NCBI GenBank assembly: GCA_964637835.1
Contig: CAZWYF010000006.1
Location: 1 to 64,000, forward strand
Direction of reading: 5' to 3'
DNA length: 64,000 bases
From: Glo-17 sp964637835
Lineage (GTDB): Bacteria > Krumholzibacteriota > Krumholzibacteriia > LZORAL124-64-63
The notes under the pieces are model-generated. The model ran no database searches and was not told the origin of the DNA. It was given only the letters and a program-made list of their open reading frames with translations. This document shows positions 38,054-46,820 of this stretch, one piece after another. The position numbers and the translations under genes are program-made. How positions within the stretch are numbered: the first letter of the stretch is position 1; every line of letters starts with the position of its first letter.

Positions 38054-38461
38054 TTACTCGAACTCGACGAGGAGCTGATTCTCGCGGACGCCGTCGCCGG
38101 CGGCCACGGGCACGGCCTTGACCTTGCCGTCGCGGGGAGCGCTGATGGCCGTCTCCATCTTCATGGCCTCGATCACCAGCAGTTCCTGACCGTTCTTGAC
38201 CTCATCGCCGGGCTTGCACTTGACCTCGAGCACCGTGCCGGCGATGGGGCTGATCACGCCGTCGCCGCTGGTGGCGGCGGGAGCGGGGCGCTGTGGTTGA
38301 GGCGCGGCGGCCGCGCCGGCCGCCGGGGCGGCCATGGGGGCGGCGCCGGCCGAGGGCGCGACGGAGGGCAACGGGCTGGCCTGGAGGAAGTCGTTCTCCG
38401 CGTCGAGCACCTCGACGTCCACCTCGTAGGCCACACCATGGACCGTGATCTTCAGCTTCAT
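38054..38461 (-). CDS. mmdC: Biotin carboxyl-carrier protein of the decarboxylase
   Basis: A 135-residue biotin carrier. The biotinylation site is K101 in VIEAMKMET. A Pro/Ala-rich linker (about 28-65) links it to a short N-terminal segment (KITVHGVAYEVDVEV). It transfers carboxyl from the carboxyltransferase to the membrane beta subunit. It is encoded between the gamma and beta subunit genes. Confidence 0.94.
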   Translation of the reverse strand: MKLKITVHGVAYEVDVEVLDAENDFLQASPLPSVAPSAGAAPMAAPAAGAAAAPQPQRPAPAATSGDGVISPIAGTVLEVKCKPGDEVKNGQELLVIEAMKMETAISAPRDGKVKAVPVAAGDGVRENQLLVEFE

Positions 38462-38483
38462 GATTCTCTCCCGTTGGGTGCGA

Positions 38484-39402
38484 TCACCCGTGCTTGCGCT
38501 CGACGGCGTGTGATCCCTGCAGGATGAGCCGGCCCTGGGCCGACCAGGGCGTCCGCTTGGTTCGTGGCGACAGCAGGCGCCGGATCCGGCGCACGCGGTG
38601 CCGGCCCGTGATCACCGTGGCGCAGGCCGCGGCGATGAGGACCACCGTGGTCTCGTCGATGGTGGGTTCCTTCTCCAGGGCGGCGGCGGCGCTCTGCTCC
38701 TCGCGGTCCTGCCAGCCGTCGTCCAGCCGGCGGATGAGCGCCACCAGCAGGGAGATCAGGGTCAGGACCGAGAACACCACCAGGATGCCCACCAGCGAGA
38801 GGCTCAGCGACCGGGGCCCCACGCCCTCGGTGACGCCCACGGCGTAGGCGAGGTCGTCGGAGGCGGCCACGGCCCGCTCGGCCCGCTGCTTCGCCTCGCG
38901 GGCCAGACGCACCACCGCCGTACGAGCCTCCTCCGGGTCGTCTGGCAGCAGTGTGCGCCAGGGCCGCGTCGCGATGGCCGCCGCAGCGCTCGCCATGCTG
39001 TCAGCCAGGGCCTGCCGCTCCCGGAAGACCGCGCGCCGGACGCTCGGCGAGAAGTCCTCGGTCTGGCTGAGCCGGGCCACGGCCGCGTCCAGCCGTGTGG
39101 CGGTCGCCGCCACCTGACCCACCGCCGCGTGGAGATCGTCCAGGACGTCCCACCGGGCCCGGTCGGCCGGGGCGCCACGGCGCAGCGGGGCATACGCCTT
39201 GTTGACCGCTCGTCCCTGCCGATCCAGATCCTCCACCGCGGCCTTGATCTGCGCGCGCAATGCCGTGGGCGTGGTNNNNNNNNNNNNNNNNNNNNNNNNN
39301 NNNNNNNNNNNNNNNNNNNNNNNNNNNNNNNNNNNNNNNNNNNNNNNNNNNNNNNNNNNNNNNNNNNNNNNNNNNCGGGATGGTGATCCTGCAGGTGGAC
39401 AT
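38484..39402 (-). CDS. Decarboxylase gamma/OadG-like subunit with long N-terminal extension (interrupted by gap)
   Basis: The C-terminal 100 residues match OadG-type subunits: one membrane helix (SLVGILVVFSVLTLISLLVAL), then a cytoplasmic tail with EPTIDETTVVLIAAACATVITGRHRVRRI. Before the helix is an unusual 150-residue, helix-rich domain (residues such as AAVGQVAATATRLDAAVARL). The open frame runs into the 100-N gap at 39276-39375. On the other side an ATG at 39402 (MSTCRITIP), with GAGGACCAGGAG upstream, is a good start right after the mmdA stop. The two parts probably form one gene of unknown total length. Typical OadG has only about 80-150 residues. Confidence 0.7.
39276..39375. other. 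Assembly gap (100 N) within the decarboxylase gamma-subunit gene
   Basis: Placeholder gap. The frames on the two sides need not agree because the N count is arbitrary; the true length must be a multiple of three if one gene spans it. Confidence 0.97.
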
Positions 39403-39419
39403 GCTCCTGGTCCTCGCGT

Positions 39420-40970
39420 CTACAGGGGGATCAAGCCGTGCTTCTTCTGCGGTCGCATCTCGCGCTTGGCGCGCAGGACCTCGAGGGCCTGGGCCACGTA
39501 CAGGCGGGTCTCCGCGGGTTCGATCACGTCGTCGATCATGCCACGACCGGCCGCCACGTACGGATTGGCGAAGGTGTCGGTGTACTCCTGGATCTTCTGC
39601 TGACGCATCTCGGCGGGGTTCTCCGCCTCCTCGATATCCTTGCGATAGAGGACGTTGACGGCACCCTCGGCGCCCATGACGGCGATCTCGCCGCTGGGCC
39701 AGGACGCCACGCGATCGGCGCCCATGCTCTTGCCGCACATGGCCAGGTAGGCGCCGCCATAAGCCTTGCGGGTCACCACCGTGATCTTGGGCACCGTGGC
39801 GGAGCCGTAGGCGAAGAGCATCTTGGCGCCATGCCGGATGATGCCGCCGTACTCCTGCTGCACGCCGGGCAGGAAGCCGGGCACGTCCACGAAGGTCAGC
39901 AGCGGGATGTTGAACGCGTTGCAGAAGCGGATGAACCGCGAGCCCTTGCAACTGCTGTCGATGTCCAGCACGCCGGCCTTGTGCACCGGGTTGTTGCCGA
40001 TGATCCCCACGGTGTAGCCCTCGATCCGCCCGAAGCCGATGCAGAGGTTGGGCGCGAAGTCCTTCTGGACCTCGAGGAAATCGCCGCGGTCCACCACGCC
40101 CTGGATCACCTGGTGCATGTCGTAGGCCGCGCGCGGGTTGTCCGGAACGATGCTGTTGAGCGCCGTGTTGGGCCCGACCATGTCCTCGTGCAACTCGGGA
40201 ATGAAGGGGGGCTCGTCGGTGTTGTTGCTGGGCAGGAAGCTGAGCAGACGCTTGCAGAGCGCGAACGCCTCCTCCTCGGTCTGCGCCACGAAGTGCGTCA
40301 CGCCGCTGAAACGGGCATGGCTCATGGCACCGCCGAGGTCCTCGGGGGTCACCTTCTCGCCGGTGACCTGTTCGATCACCTTCGGGCCGGTGATGAACAT
40401 CTGCCCGATGCCCTGGACCTGGATCACGAAGTCGGTGAGCGCCGGGGAGTAGACCGCGCCACCGGCGCAGGGGCCGGCGATGATGCAGACCTGCGGGACC
40501 ACGCCCGAGAGCTGGATGTTCCGGTAGAAGATCCCGCCATAACCCGCCAGGGAATCCACCCCTTCCTGGATGCGGGCACCACCGGAATCGTTGATGAAGA
40601 CGAAGGGATCGCCCGTCTTCAGGGCCTGGTCCTGGATCTCGCAGATCTTCCTGGCCGTCGCCTCGCCCACGGCGCCGCCCGCCACGGTGAAGTCCTGGCT
40701 GGCGGCGTAGACCGGCCGACCATCCACCAGTCCGTAGCCCGTGACCACGCCCTCGCCGGGAAACTCCTTCTTCTCCAGGCCGAAGTGGGTGCACCGGTGC
40801 CGCATGAACAGGTGCATCTCCTGGAAGGTGTCGCCGTCGAAGACGAGCGCCAGCCGCTCCCGGGCCGAGAGCTTGCCCTTCTCGTGCTGCTTGGTGATGC
40901 GCTGCTCGCCACCACCCTTGTACAGGCGCGCCTTCTCCTTCTGGAGCTTGTCGATCTTCTCCGAGGCCAT
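39420..40970 (-). CDS. mmdA: Methylmalonyl-CoA decarboxylase/carboxyltransferase alpha subunit
   Basis: A 516-residue carboxyltransferase of the PccB/MmdA family. KGKLSARERLALVFD, GGGAVG-type AGGAVGEATARKICEIQDQAL, SGGARIQEGVDSLAGYGGIF and GPCAGGAVYSPALTDF are the acyl-CoA-binding and oxyanion segments. DVPGFLPGVQQEYGGIIRHGAKML marks the second half. Translation from ATG 40970 (MASEKIDKL), with GGAGGAAC upstream. It moves carboxyl from (S)-methylmalonyl-CoA to biotin. Together with the sodium-pump subunits downstream and the epimerase at 42475 it completes a propionate-forming sodium pump. Confidence 0.94.
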   Translation of the reverse strand: MASEKIDKLQKEKARLYKGGGEQRITKQHEKGKLSARERLALVFDGDTFQEMHLFMRHRCTHFGLEKKEFPGEGVVTGYGLVDGRPVYAASQDFTVAGGAVGEATARKICEIQDQALKTGDPFVFINDSGGARIQEGVDSLAGYGGIFYRNIQLSGVVPQVCIIAGPCAGGAVYSPALTDFVIQVQGIGQMFITGPKVIEQVTGEKVTPEDLGGAMSHARFSGVTHFVAQTEEEAFALCKRLLSFLPSNNTDEPPFIPELHEDMVGPNTALNSIVPDNPRAAYDMHQVIQGVVDRGDFLEVQKDFAPNLCIGFGRIEGYTVGIIGNNPVHKAGVLDIDSSCKGSRFIRFCNAFNIPLLTFVDVPGFLPGVQQEYGGIIRHGAKMLFAYGSATVPKITVVTRKAYGGAYLAMCGKSMGADRVASWPSGEIAVMGAEGAVNVLYRKDIEEAENPAEMRQQKIQEYTDTFANPYVAAGRGMIDDVIEPAETRLYVAQALEVLRAKREMRPQKKHGLIPL

Positions 40971-41018
40971 GGGCGTTCGTTCCTCCAGGCTGGCCGGCAC
41001 CACGTGGGTTTCCGGCAG

Positions 41019-41047
41019 GATATGGTTCACCGCGCGAGGCTTGTCAA
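41019..41047 (-). promoter_or_regulatory. Possible promoter of the methylmalonyl-CoA decarboxylase operon
   Basis: A good -35 TTGACA (41047-41042) on the minus strand. The -10 is less clear: CATATC at 17 bases or TATCCT at 19 bases. It lies in a short AT-richer patch upstream of mmdA. Confidence 0.35.
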
Positions 41048-41078
41048 ACCGGAAAGACAGATCTCGTTGAATGATTAA

Positions 41079-41115
41079 CGAGCGCCACGCTCCCGGAGGA
41101 GCTTAGTGGCGCTCG
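41079..41115 (-). terminator. Terminator-like nested hairpin between pepS and mmdA
   Basis: CGAGCGCCAC (41079-41088) pairs with GTGGCGCTCG (41106-41115). Inside, GCTCC (41089-41093) pairs with GGAGC (41098-41102). Downstream on the minus strand is TTAATCATT, a weak T-rich tail. It would separate the aminopeptidase transcript from the mmd operon. Confidence 0.6.
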
Positions 41116-41150
41116 CGGCCGGCGGCCAGGGTTCTTCGAGCCATCGGGTC

Positions 41151-42266
41151 CTATTTCAGGCGCTCGGGATTGAGGCCCTCGAGAGCGGGCAGCACGAACC
41201 GGCCGTCCTTGCGGATGAGCTGGTCGTCGAACCAGATCTCGCCACCGCCCCACTCGGGCGTCTGGATGCTCACCAGGTCCCAGTGCAGGGCCGACCGGTT
41301 GCCGTTGAAGGCGCCGTCGTAGGCATTGCCCGGCGTGAGGTGGAAGCTGCCTCCGATCTTCTCGTCGAAGAGGGTGTCGAGCATGGGCGCGGTGATGTAC
41401 GGGTTGACGCCCAGGGCGAACTCGCCGAAGTACCGGCCGCCCTCGTCCACGTCCAGGAACTCGTTGAGCTTGGCCTCGTCGCCGTCGCAGCTGGCCTCGA
41501 TGATCTTCCCGTCCTGAACCTCGAAGCGGATGTTCTGGAACTTCACGCCCCCGCGCATGGTGGCCGCGTTGTAGGTGATGTGGCCGTTCATGCTGTCGCG
41601 CACCGGCGCGGTGTAGACCTCGCCGTCGGGGATGTTCCGGCCACCATCGCACTTGACGGCGCCCAGGCCCGCGATGCTGAAGGCGAGATCCGTGTCCGGC
41701 CCCTTCAGCTGGACCCGGTCCGTCTTCTCGATGAGCTCGGCCAGGGGATCCATGGCCCGGCTCATCTTCGCGTAATCCAGGCAACAGACGTCGAAATAGA
41801 AGTCCGCGAACGTCTCCGTCGGCTTCTCGGCCAGCTGGGCCATGGCCGGATTGGGGTACCGCAGCACGCACCACTTCTTCTTAAGCCGCACCGGGATGTG
41901 GACCTGATCCCAGTAGGCCTGATCATGCCACTTCATCTTCTCGCCGGGGACGTCGGCGAGGTCGAAGGGATTGGTGGACCCCCGGACGCCGATGTAGGCG
42001 TCCACCGCCTCCATGATCGGCCGGTGGAACCTGCCCCAGGCCTCGAACTGCTCCTGGCCCGCGTGGCGGATGAACTGGCGGCTGAGTTCCTCGTCGTTGT
42101 AATACCAGAACGGGACGCCGCCCGCGGCGGTGGCGGCCTTGATGAGCGCCTTGCCCAGATCCAGGGCCTGCAGGCCCTTGACCTCGATGTAGATCTTCTC
42201 GCCGGGCTCGAGCTTGACGCTGTAGCCGATGAGCTGCTCTGCGAGCTGGTGGTTGCGCGGATCCAT
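41151..42266 (-). CDS. M29-family aminopeptidase (AmpS/PepS/AmpT type)
   Basis: A 371-residue thermophilic-type metallo-aminopeptidase. The family pattern is visible in the N-terminal LIGYSVKLEPGEKIYIEV, the central DGGRNIPDGEVYTAPVRDSMNGHITYN with the metal-binding Glu, and the C-terminal LHWDLVSIQTPEWGGGEIWFDDQLI with the His/Asp ligands. It removes N-terminal residues from peptides. It is divergent from methylmalonyl-CoA epimerase and ahead of the decarboxylase operon. Confidence 0.9.
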   Translation of the reverse strand: MDPRNHQLAEQLIGYSVKLEPGEKIYIEVKGLQALDLGKALIKAATAAGGVPFWYYNDEELSRQFIRHAGQEQFEAWGRFHRPIMEAVDAYIGVRGSTNPFDLADVPGEKMKWHDQAYWDQVHIPVRLKKKWCVLRYPNPAMAQLAEKPTETFADFYFDVCCLDYAKMSRAMDPLAELIEKTDRVQLKGPDTDLAFSIAGLGAVKCDGGRNIPDGEVYTAPVRDSMNGHITYNAATMRGGVKFQNIRFEVQDGKIIEASCDGDEAKLNEFLDVDEGGRYFGEFALGVNPYITAPMLDTLFDEKIGGSFHLTPGNAYDGAFNGNRSALHWDLVSIQTPEWGGGEIWFDDQLIRKDGRFVLPALEGLNPERLK

Positions 42267-42474
42267 GGCGCTCCTTTCGCGTGGCCGGTGGGGCTGGCGG
42301 TGACGGCGCCGGAGCTTAACCCAACCCGCCGGCCGCGGGCAACCGCCGATCCCGGCCGCCGATCCCCGCCATCCCGGCCATCCCGGCGACCGGATAGGCG
42401 GTCCGGCTTGCCCGGGCTCCAGCCGCGTATTTCATTGGCGCCAGGACCGTCACCCCGACGCAAAGGAACGCCCC

Positions 42475-42924
42475 ATGACCAGCCTGTCCGAACTTCCCGC
42501 CGGCGCGGCCGGTTTCGTCGATCACATCGGCATCGCCGTGGAGGACCTCGACCAGGCCCTGGTGCTGTACCGGGACCTCATGGGCCTGGAGCTCGAGCGC
42601 CTCGAGGAGGTGCCCAGCGAGCAGGTCGAGGTGGCCATGCTCAAGCTCGACCGCACCGGCGCCGTGGGGCACGTGGAACTGCTCGCCCCCATGAGCGAGG
42701 ATTGCAACATCGCCCGGTTCATCGCGAAGAAGGGGCCGGGCCTGCACCATATCGCCTTCGCCGCGCAGGACGCCGAGGCGGTGATGGCGCGCTGCCGCGA
42801 GGCGGGCCTGCGCCTGCTGGACGAGACGCCGCGCACCGGCGCCGGCGGCAAGCAGATCGCCTTCCTGCACCCCAGGAGCACCGGTGGCGTGCTCATGGAG
42901 ATCTGCATGGATCCCGCCCACTGA
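42475..42924 (+). CDS. mce: Methylmalonyl-CoA epimerase
   Basis: A 149-residue VOC-fold enzyme. FVDHIGIAVEDLDQAL carries the first metal ligand H17; GLHHIAFAAQDAEAVM carries the second; and VLMEIC carries the glutamate ligand. SFLHPRSTGG-type FLHPRSTGGVLME is the family signature. It interconverts (R)- and (S)-methylmalonyl-CoA, linking propionyl-CoA to succinate. AAAGGAA lies before the ATG. Its mates here are the methylmalonyl-CoA decarboxylase genes on the opposite strand. Confidence 0.94.
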   Translation: MTSLSELPAGAAGFVDHIGIAVEDLDQALVLYRDLMGLELERLEEVPSEQVEVAMLKLDRTGAVGHVELLAPMSEDCNIARFIAKKGPGLHHIAFAAQDAEAVMARCREAGLRLLDETPRTGAGGKQIAFLHPRSTGGVLMEICMDPAH

Positions 42925-42972
42925 GGCGACCGGACCCCGTCGGACGCGGCCTGAAGGGCGCGGCGAGCCGGC

Positions 42973-43680
42973 CTAGCGGGCCCCGCGCTCGATGGGCTCG
43001 CCGAAGATCCCCGCCTCTCGCCAGCCGACGGTGCAGGGGTCGACGGCGAGGTCGGGCTCTGCGGTGGGATTGAGCACCGCTGGCCGGGAACCGGCGCCGA
43101 AGAGGAAACCCTCCTGCCGCGACTCCACGGTGCCGGCGTAGAGCGCGTGGCATCCGCTCTGCGGGCACCCCGCCAGGGTGGCGCAGCTGGCCGCCCCGTC
43201 AGGCGCGAGGTCGAAGACCACGTCGGACACCTCGCCCGGGAACCCCACTCGCCAGCGCACCAGCGTCAGCCGGCCCTCGGTGAAGGGCTGCCCCGGATGG
43301 GTCCCCACCCGGCACTCCGCCTTGCTCGCCCCGAAGTCCCGGTACGGGAAGGCGATCTCCTTCTCCAGGATGGTGGCCTCGGCGCCGTGGACCGCGAGGG
43401 TCAGCTCGAAGCCGCCGATGGCCAGGAACACGCCGCCCGGTCCCTCCACGCGCTCCACGTCGTCGAGGACGGCCCAGACGTCCACCACGGTCATCCCGGT
43501 CTGATCGGGGGTGGCCGTCTGGACGGCCGGCAACTCGGGCGTGTCGGCGAAGGCCAGCTTCACCACGCCGTTGCCGCCACAGAACTCGGAGGCGGCGGCC
43601 GGCTGGCCGCCCACCAGGGCGATCAGCAGCCCGGCCACGAGCGCCAGCGGCAGGCGCCGTGCGGATGCGAGGATGGTCAT
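42973..43680 (-). CDS. Exported protein of unknown function
   Basis: A 235-residue protein with a signal peptide (RRLPLALVAGLLIALVGGQPAAA) and six or more cysteines (EFCGGNG, AECRVG, SCATLAGCPQSGCHAL, DPCTVG). The body looks like a beta-sandwich: LPAVQTATPDQTGMTVVDVWAVLDD and GFELTLAVHGAEATILEKEI. GGAGG lies 7 bases before the ATG at 43680. It shares its strand with, and sits after, the ABC-2 genes but has no evident link. I do not recognise the family; exported proteins of this style are frequent in FCB candidate phyla. Confidence 0.7.
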   Translation of the reverse strand: MTILASARRLPLALVAGLLIALVGGQPAAASEFCGGNGVVKLAFADTPELPAVQTATPDQTGMTVVDVWAVLDDVERVEGPGGVFLAIGGFELTLAVHGAEATILEKEIAFPYRDFGASKAECRVGTHPGQPFTEGRLTLVRWRVGFPGEVSDVVFDLAPDGAASCATLAGCPQSGCHALYAGTVESRQEGFLFGAGSRPAVLNPTAEPDLAVDPCTVGWREAGIFGEPIERGAR

Positions 43681-43691
43681 GATCGAGCCTC

Positions 43692-44537
43692 CTAGCTGCC
43701 GGTGCTGGAGTAACGGCCGAGGCCGGCCCGCCAGATCCCGTACGCGAGGGTCAGGAACAGCAGGGCGACCACCGGCGTCAACAGCGCCCAGCTCCGGTCG
43801 TCGGGCCCGCCCACGAACCATGTGGCGGGCAGGTAGGCCACCCAGGCGAAGGGCAGCACGAAGGTGAGGAAAAGCTGCACCCCGCGGCCATAGATGGTCA
43901 AGGGGTAGCGCGCGAAGCGGATCACGTTGTAGATCGGCGGCGCCAGCCCCATGCGGTCCTCCGCCCAGAAGGACACCGCCGTCAGGCCCAGGAACACCGC
44001 CAGGTAGATGACCGCCGCCGACGGCACCAGCGCCAGCAGCACCAGCACGTCCACCGCCGTCAGGCTCAGCCCGAGTTCCAGGCCGGCATAGACCATGATC
44101 CCCACGCCGAGGACCAGCTCGTTCAGTCCCGAGACGTTGAACGACTCGAAGAGCACCTGGGCCAGGGGATTGAGCGGCCGGAGCAGGACCCGGTCCAGGT
44201 TGCCCTCGGCGATGTAGCGCTCGGCGAAGCGGTAGAGGTTGACGCTCACCAGGTTGAACAGCCCCAGCGGCAGCAGGCTGAACCCGTAGATGAACAGCAC
44301 CTGCTCGAAGCTCCAGCCCTTCAGGGCGGTGACCTTGCTGAACAGGACGGTGAGGGTGGCCAGCTGCACGCCGATGGCGAAGAGATTGGCGCCCAGGTCC
44401 ACCATGAAGTCCACCCGGTAGGCCAGGCGCATCTTCAGGAACTGGGCGAAGTAGGCGGCGATGATGGTGGTCTGCCGCAAGGTCCGCTGCACCACCGTGC
44501 GCCGGGGTCCGGCCGCGAGGACGACCTCGTCGCGCAT
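43692..44537 (-). CDS. ABC-2-type permease subunit 1 (DUF990-like)
   Basis: A 281-residue membrane protein with about six helices. YFAQFLKMRLAYRVDFMVDLGANLFAIGVQL and LNPLAQVLFESFNVSGLNE are typical of the ABC2_membrane_6 (DUF990) family. It pairs with the next permease and the ATPase to form an exporter; the substrate is unknown. It overlaps neither neighbour but is only 4 bases from the second permease. It is the last gene of the exporter operon. Confidence 0.88.
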   Translation of the reverse strand: MRDEVVLAAGPRRTVVQRTLRQTTIIAAYFAQFLKMRLAYRVDFMVDLGANLFAIGVQLATLTVLFSKVTALKGWSFEQVLFIYGFSLLPLGLFNLVSVNLYRFAERYIAEGNLDRVLLRPLNPLAQVLFESFNVSGLNELVLGVGIMVYAGLELGLSLTAVDVLVLLALVPSAAVIYLAVFLGLTAVSFWAEDRMGLAPPIYNVIRFARYPLTIYGRGVQLFLTFVLPFAWVAYLPATWFVGGPDDRSWALLTPVVALLFLTLAYGIWRAGLGRYSSTGS

Positions 44538-44541
44538 CCCG

Positions 44542-45423
44542 TCAACCTCCCTGCAGCGTCACCGCGCGCACCGCGCGGGCGAAGAGCCACCGGCCCAGCA
44601 GGAACAGGCCCACCGACCAGGCCGCCTGCACCAGGAGCGCCTCGGCCAGGGCGCTCCCCGTGCGCTGACCCAGGTAGATGGTCACCGGCACGTAGCTGAC
44701 GCCCTGGAACGGCAACCAGGCTGCCAGGGTCTGCACCCAGGCGGGAAAGAAGCTGAACGGCACCAGCACGCCGGACAGGAAGTCCATGCTGATGTGCTTG
44801 GCGCGGATCACGCCGTTGATGTTCTTGAGATAGAAGGCCAGGCAGCCCACCACGAAGTTCAGCTGCGTGTTGATGGCCAGCGCCAGCAGGAAGCTCAGCA
44901 GGGTCCAGGCGTGGAGCGCGGGATCCGGCGGTCCCTGGATGCCGAAGAGCGGGACCACCACCACCATGATGGGTACGGTGAACAGGAGCAGGCGGAACGC
45001 CGCCTCTCCCACCGCCTCGAAGCTCATCACCGTCTGCACGTGCATGGGCTTGATCAGCTGCATGGCGATCTCGCCCTGCTGGACCTGGAAGCTGAGGGTG
45101 CGGTCGATGTTGTTGAAGGTGAAGCTGCGCCCGATCCAGGCGACGGCGATGTAGGTGATCATCTGGCCGAGGGTGAGCCCGCCGATCTGCACCTCCGCCA
45201 GCGTTTCCGGCCGGCTGGCGAAGAGGGCGCGATAGAGATACGCGTTGCCCGCGACGAAGATGGTATAGCTCACCACACCCGTGTAATAGCGCAGCCGGTA
45301 GGCCAGGAACTTGAGGAACGCCAGCCGGACGAAGCCCACGTAGAGCCGCAGGCTGGCGGCGCGCTCCCGACGCCAGGGGGCCAGCGCCACGCCGGCCGCC
45401 ATCCGTGCCGTCAGCTCAGCCAC
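44542..45423 (-). CDS. ABC-2-type permease subunit 2 (DUF990-like)
   Basis: A 293-residue membrane protein with about six helices. YTIFVAGNAYLYRALFASRPETLAEVQIGG and FQVQQGEIAMQLIKPMHVQ match the same permease family. Its start overlaps the ATPase stop by 8 bases. The two permeases are distinct subunits of one heteromeric exporter. Confidence 0.88.
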   Translation of the reverse strand: MAELTARMAAGVALAPWRRERAASLRLYVGFVRLAFLKFLAYRLRYYTGVVSYTIFVAGNAYLYRALFASRPETLAEVQIGGLTLGQMITYIAVAWIGRSFTFNNIDRTLSFQVQQGEIAMQLIKPMHVQTVMSFEAVGEAAFRLLLFTVPIMVVVVPLFGIQGPPDPALHAWTLLSFLLALAINTQLNFVVGCLAFYLKNINGVIRAKHISMDFLSGVLVPFSFFPAWVQTLAAWLPFQGVSYVPVTIYLGQRTGSALAEALLVQAAWSVGLFLLGRWLFARAVRAVTLQGG

Positions 45424-46465
45424 CGGCCACCTCCCCCGCCGGCGTCAGCCCATCGCGGTAGATCCGCCGCACCACGTCCTCGATGGCCGGCTCGGTGATG
45501 GCCATGTCGCGCAGGCGGTGGGCGGCCACGATCCGCGAGATGATGGCCGCCGCGGTGGTCTCCGCCCGCGAGAACAGGGCGCAGTGCCGGGTCTGGGCCA
45601 GGTCCTCCGACTGGGCCTCGGCGCCCTCCCAGGCCACGGGCAGGTCGCCGAGAGCGGCCGAGAGCTGGGCGCGGGTGAGCGGCTCGGCGAACTCCAGGCA
45701 CAGGCGTAGCCGGTGGCCCGGCCCGCGACGCAGGGCGTCCAGATGGCCGTCGTAGAGCACCTTGCCGTGGTCGATGATGATGATCCGCCGGCAGAGCTGC
45801 TCGATGTCGCCGAGGTCGTGGGTGGTCAGGATCACGGTCAGGCCGAGGCGATCGCGCGCCTCGCGCAGGAACTCGCGCACGCTCTCCTTGGCCACCACGT
45901 CCAGGCCGATGGTGGGCTCGTCCAGGAAGAGCACCCGGGGCTCGTGGATCAGGGCGGCGGCCAGATCGCAGCGCATGCGCTGGCCCAGGCTGAGCTTGCG
46001 CACGGGCTGGTCGAGCAGCTCGCCGATGCCCAGCAGCTGGTCGAAGAAGGCCATGCGGTCGCGGTAGCGATCCTCGGAGACCTCGTAGATGCGCTGGAGC
46101 AGGCGGAAGCTCTCCACCACGGCCAGGTCCCACCACAGCTGCGTGCGCTGACCGAAGACCACGCCGATGTGCCGCGTGTAGCTCTGGCGCTGCCGGTAGG
46201 GCACCAGGCCGCCCACGCGGACCACGCCGCTGGTGGGCGTCAGGATCCCGGTGAGCATCTTGATGGTGGTGCTCTTGCCGGCGCCGTTGGCGCCGATGTA
46301 GCCCACCATCTCGCCCTGGTCGATGTGGAAGGAGACCCGGTCCACGGCGCGGAGCGTGCGCTTGCGCGGCCGGACCAGGTCCTTCAGGCCGCCGAGCACG
46401 CCCTCGCGCCGGCGGGTGAGCCGGTAGTCCCTGGTCAGGTCCTCGACGTGGATCAGCGTGGGCAT
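45416..46465 (-). CDS. ABC transporter ATPase of the ABC-2 exporter
   Basis: A 349-residue ATPase. Walker A is GANGAGKST, the signature is LSLGQRMRCDLAAAL and Walker B is VLFLDEPTIGLD. The N-terminal extension with RPRKRTLRAVDRVSF is typical of exporters partnered with DUF990 permeases. A C-terminal accessory domain spans about 240-349. The start ATG at 46465 is 1 base after the xseB stop, suggesting the exporter is transcribed with the xse genes. Confidence 0.92.
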   Translation of the reverse strand: MPTLIHVEDLTRDYRLTRRREGVLGGLKDLVRPRKRTLRAVDRVSFHIDQGEMVGYIGANGAGKSTTIKMLTGILTPTSGVVRVGGLVPYRQRQSYTRHIGVVFGQRTQLWWDLAVVESFRLLQRIYEVSEDRYRDRMAFFDQLLGIGELLDQPVRKLSLGQRMRCDLAAALIHEPRVLFLDEPTIGLDVVAKESVREFLREARDRLGLTVILTTHDLGDIEQLCRRIIIIDHGKVLYDGHLDALRRGPGHRLRLCLEFAEPLTRAQLSAALGDLPVAWEGAEAQSEDLAQTRHCALFSRAETTAAAIISRIVAAHRLRDMAITEPAIEDVVRRIYRDGLTPAGEVAGG

Positions 46466-46466
46466 G

Positions 46467-46820
46467 TCAGAAGGGCCGGTCCTCGTCGGAGGTGGAGTCG
46501 ACGGCGCCGGATGCGCCGTCGGCCGGAGGGTCGGTCCCGGGACCGGTGGCCGCCGGGGGCGGCGTGCCGGGCGCGGCCTGATCGGCGGCGGGCCTGGCGG
46601 CGGCCTCCTCCTGCAGGCGTTCGACCAGCTCGCGCACCTCGCGATCGGTGCCCTGCAGGCGCTCGCGGCAGGCGGCGATGAGTTCCACGGCGCGCTTGAC
46701 CTCGCCGGCGAGCTCGTCCACGTCCGTCTGCTCGTTCTCCAGCCGGGCGACGATGTCCTCCACCTCGCCGATGGCCTGATCAAAAGAGAGCTTGCTGACC
46801 GGGGTCTTCTTCGGGGTCAC
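46467..46820 (-). CDS. xseB: Exodeoxyribonuclease VII small subunit XseB
   Basis: A 117-residue protein. LSFDQAIGEVEDIVARLENEQTDVDELAGEVKRA is the XseB helical hairpin. A Pro/Ala-rich low-complexity tail of 40 residues extends past the family length of about 80. The start overlaps the xseA stop by 41 bases. It pairs with XseA to degrade single-stranded DNA. Confidence 0.92.
   Translation of the reverse strand: MTPKKTPVSKLSFDQAIGEVEDIVARLENEQTDVDELAGEVKRAVELIAACRERLQGTDREVRELVERLQEEAAARPAADQAAPGTPPPAATGPGTDPPADGASGAVDSTSDEDRPF

Noticed and set aside
39376..39420. A third copy of the GGCGAGGACC stem-loop element near mmdA
   Set aside because: Only an 11-base match (GCGAGGACCAG) occurs, inside a normal ribosome-binding region, with no GTCCA stem-loop beside it.
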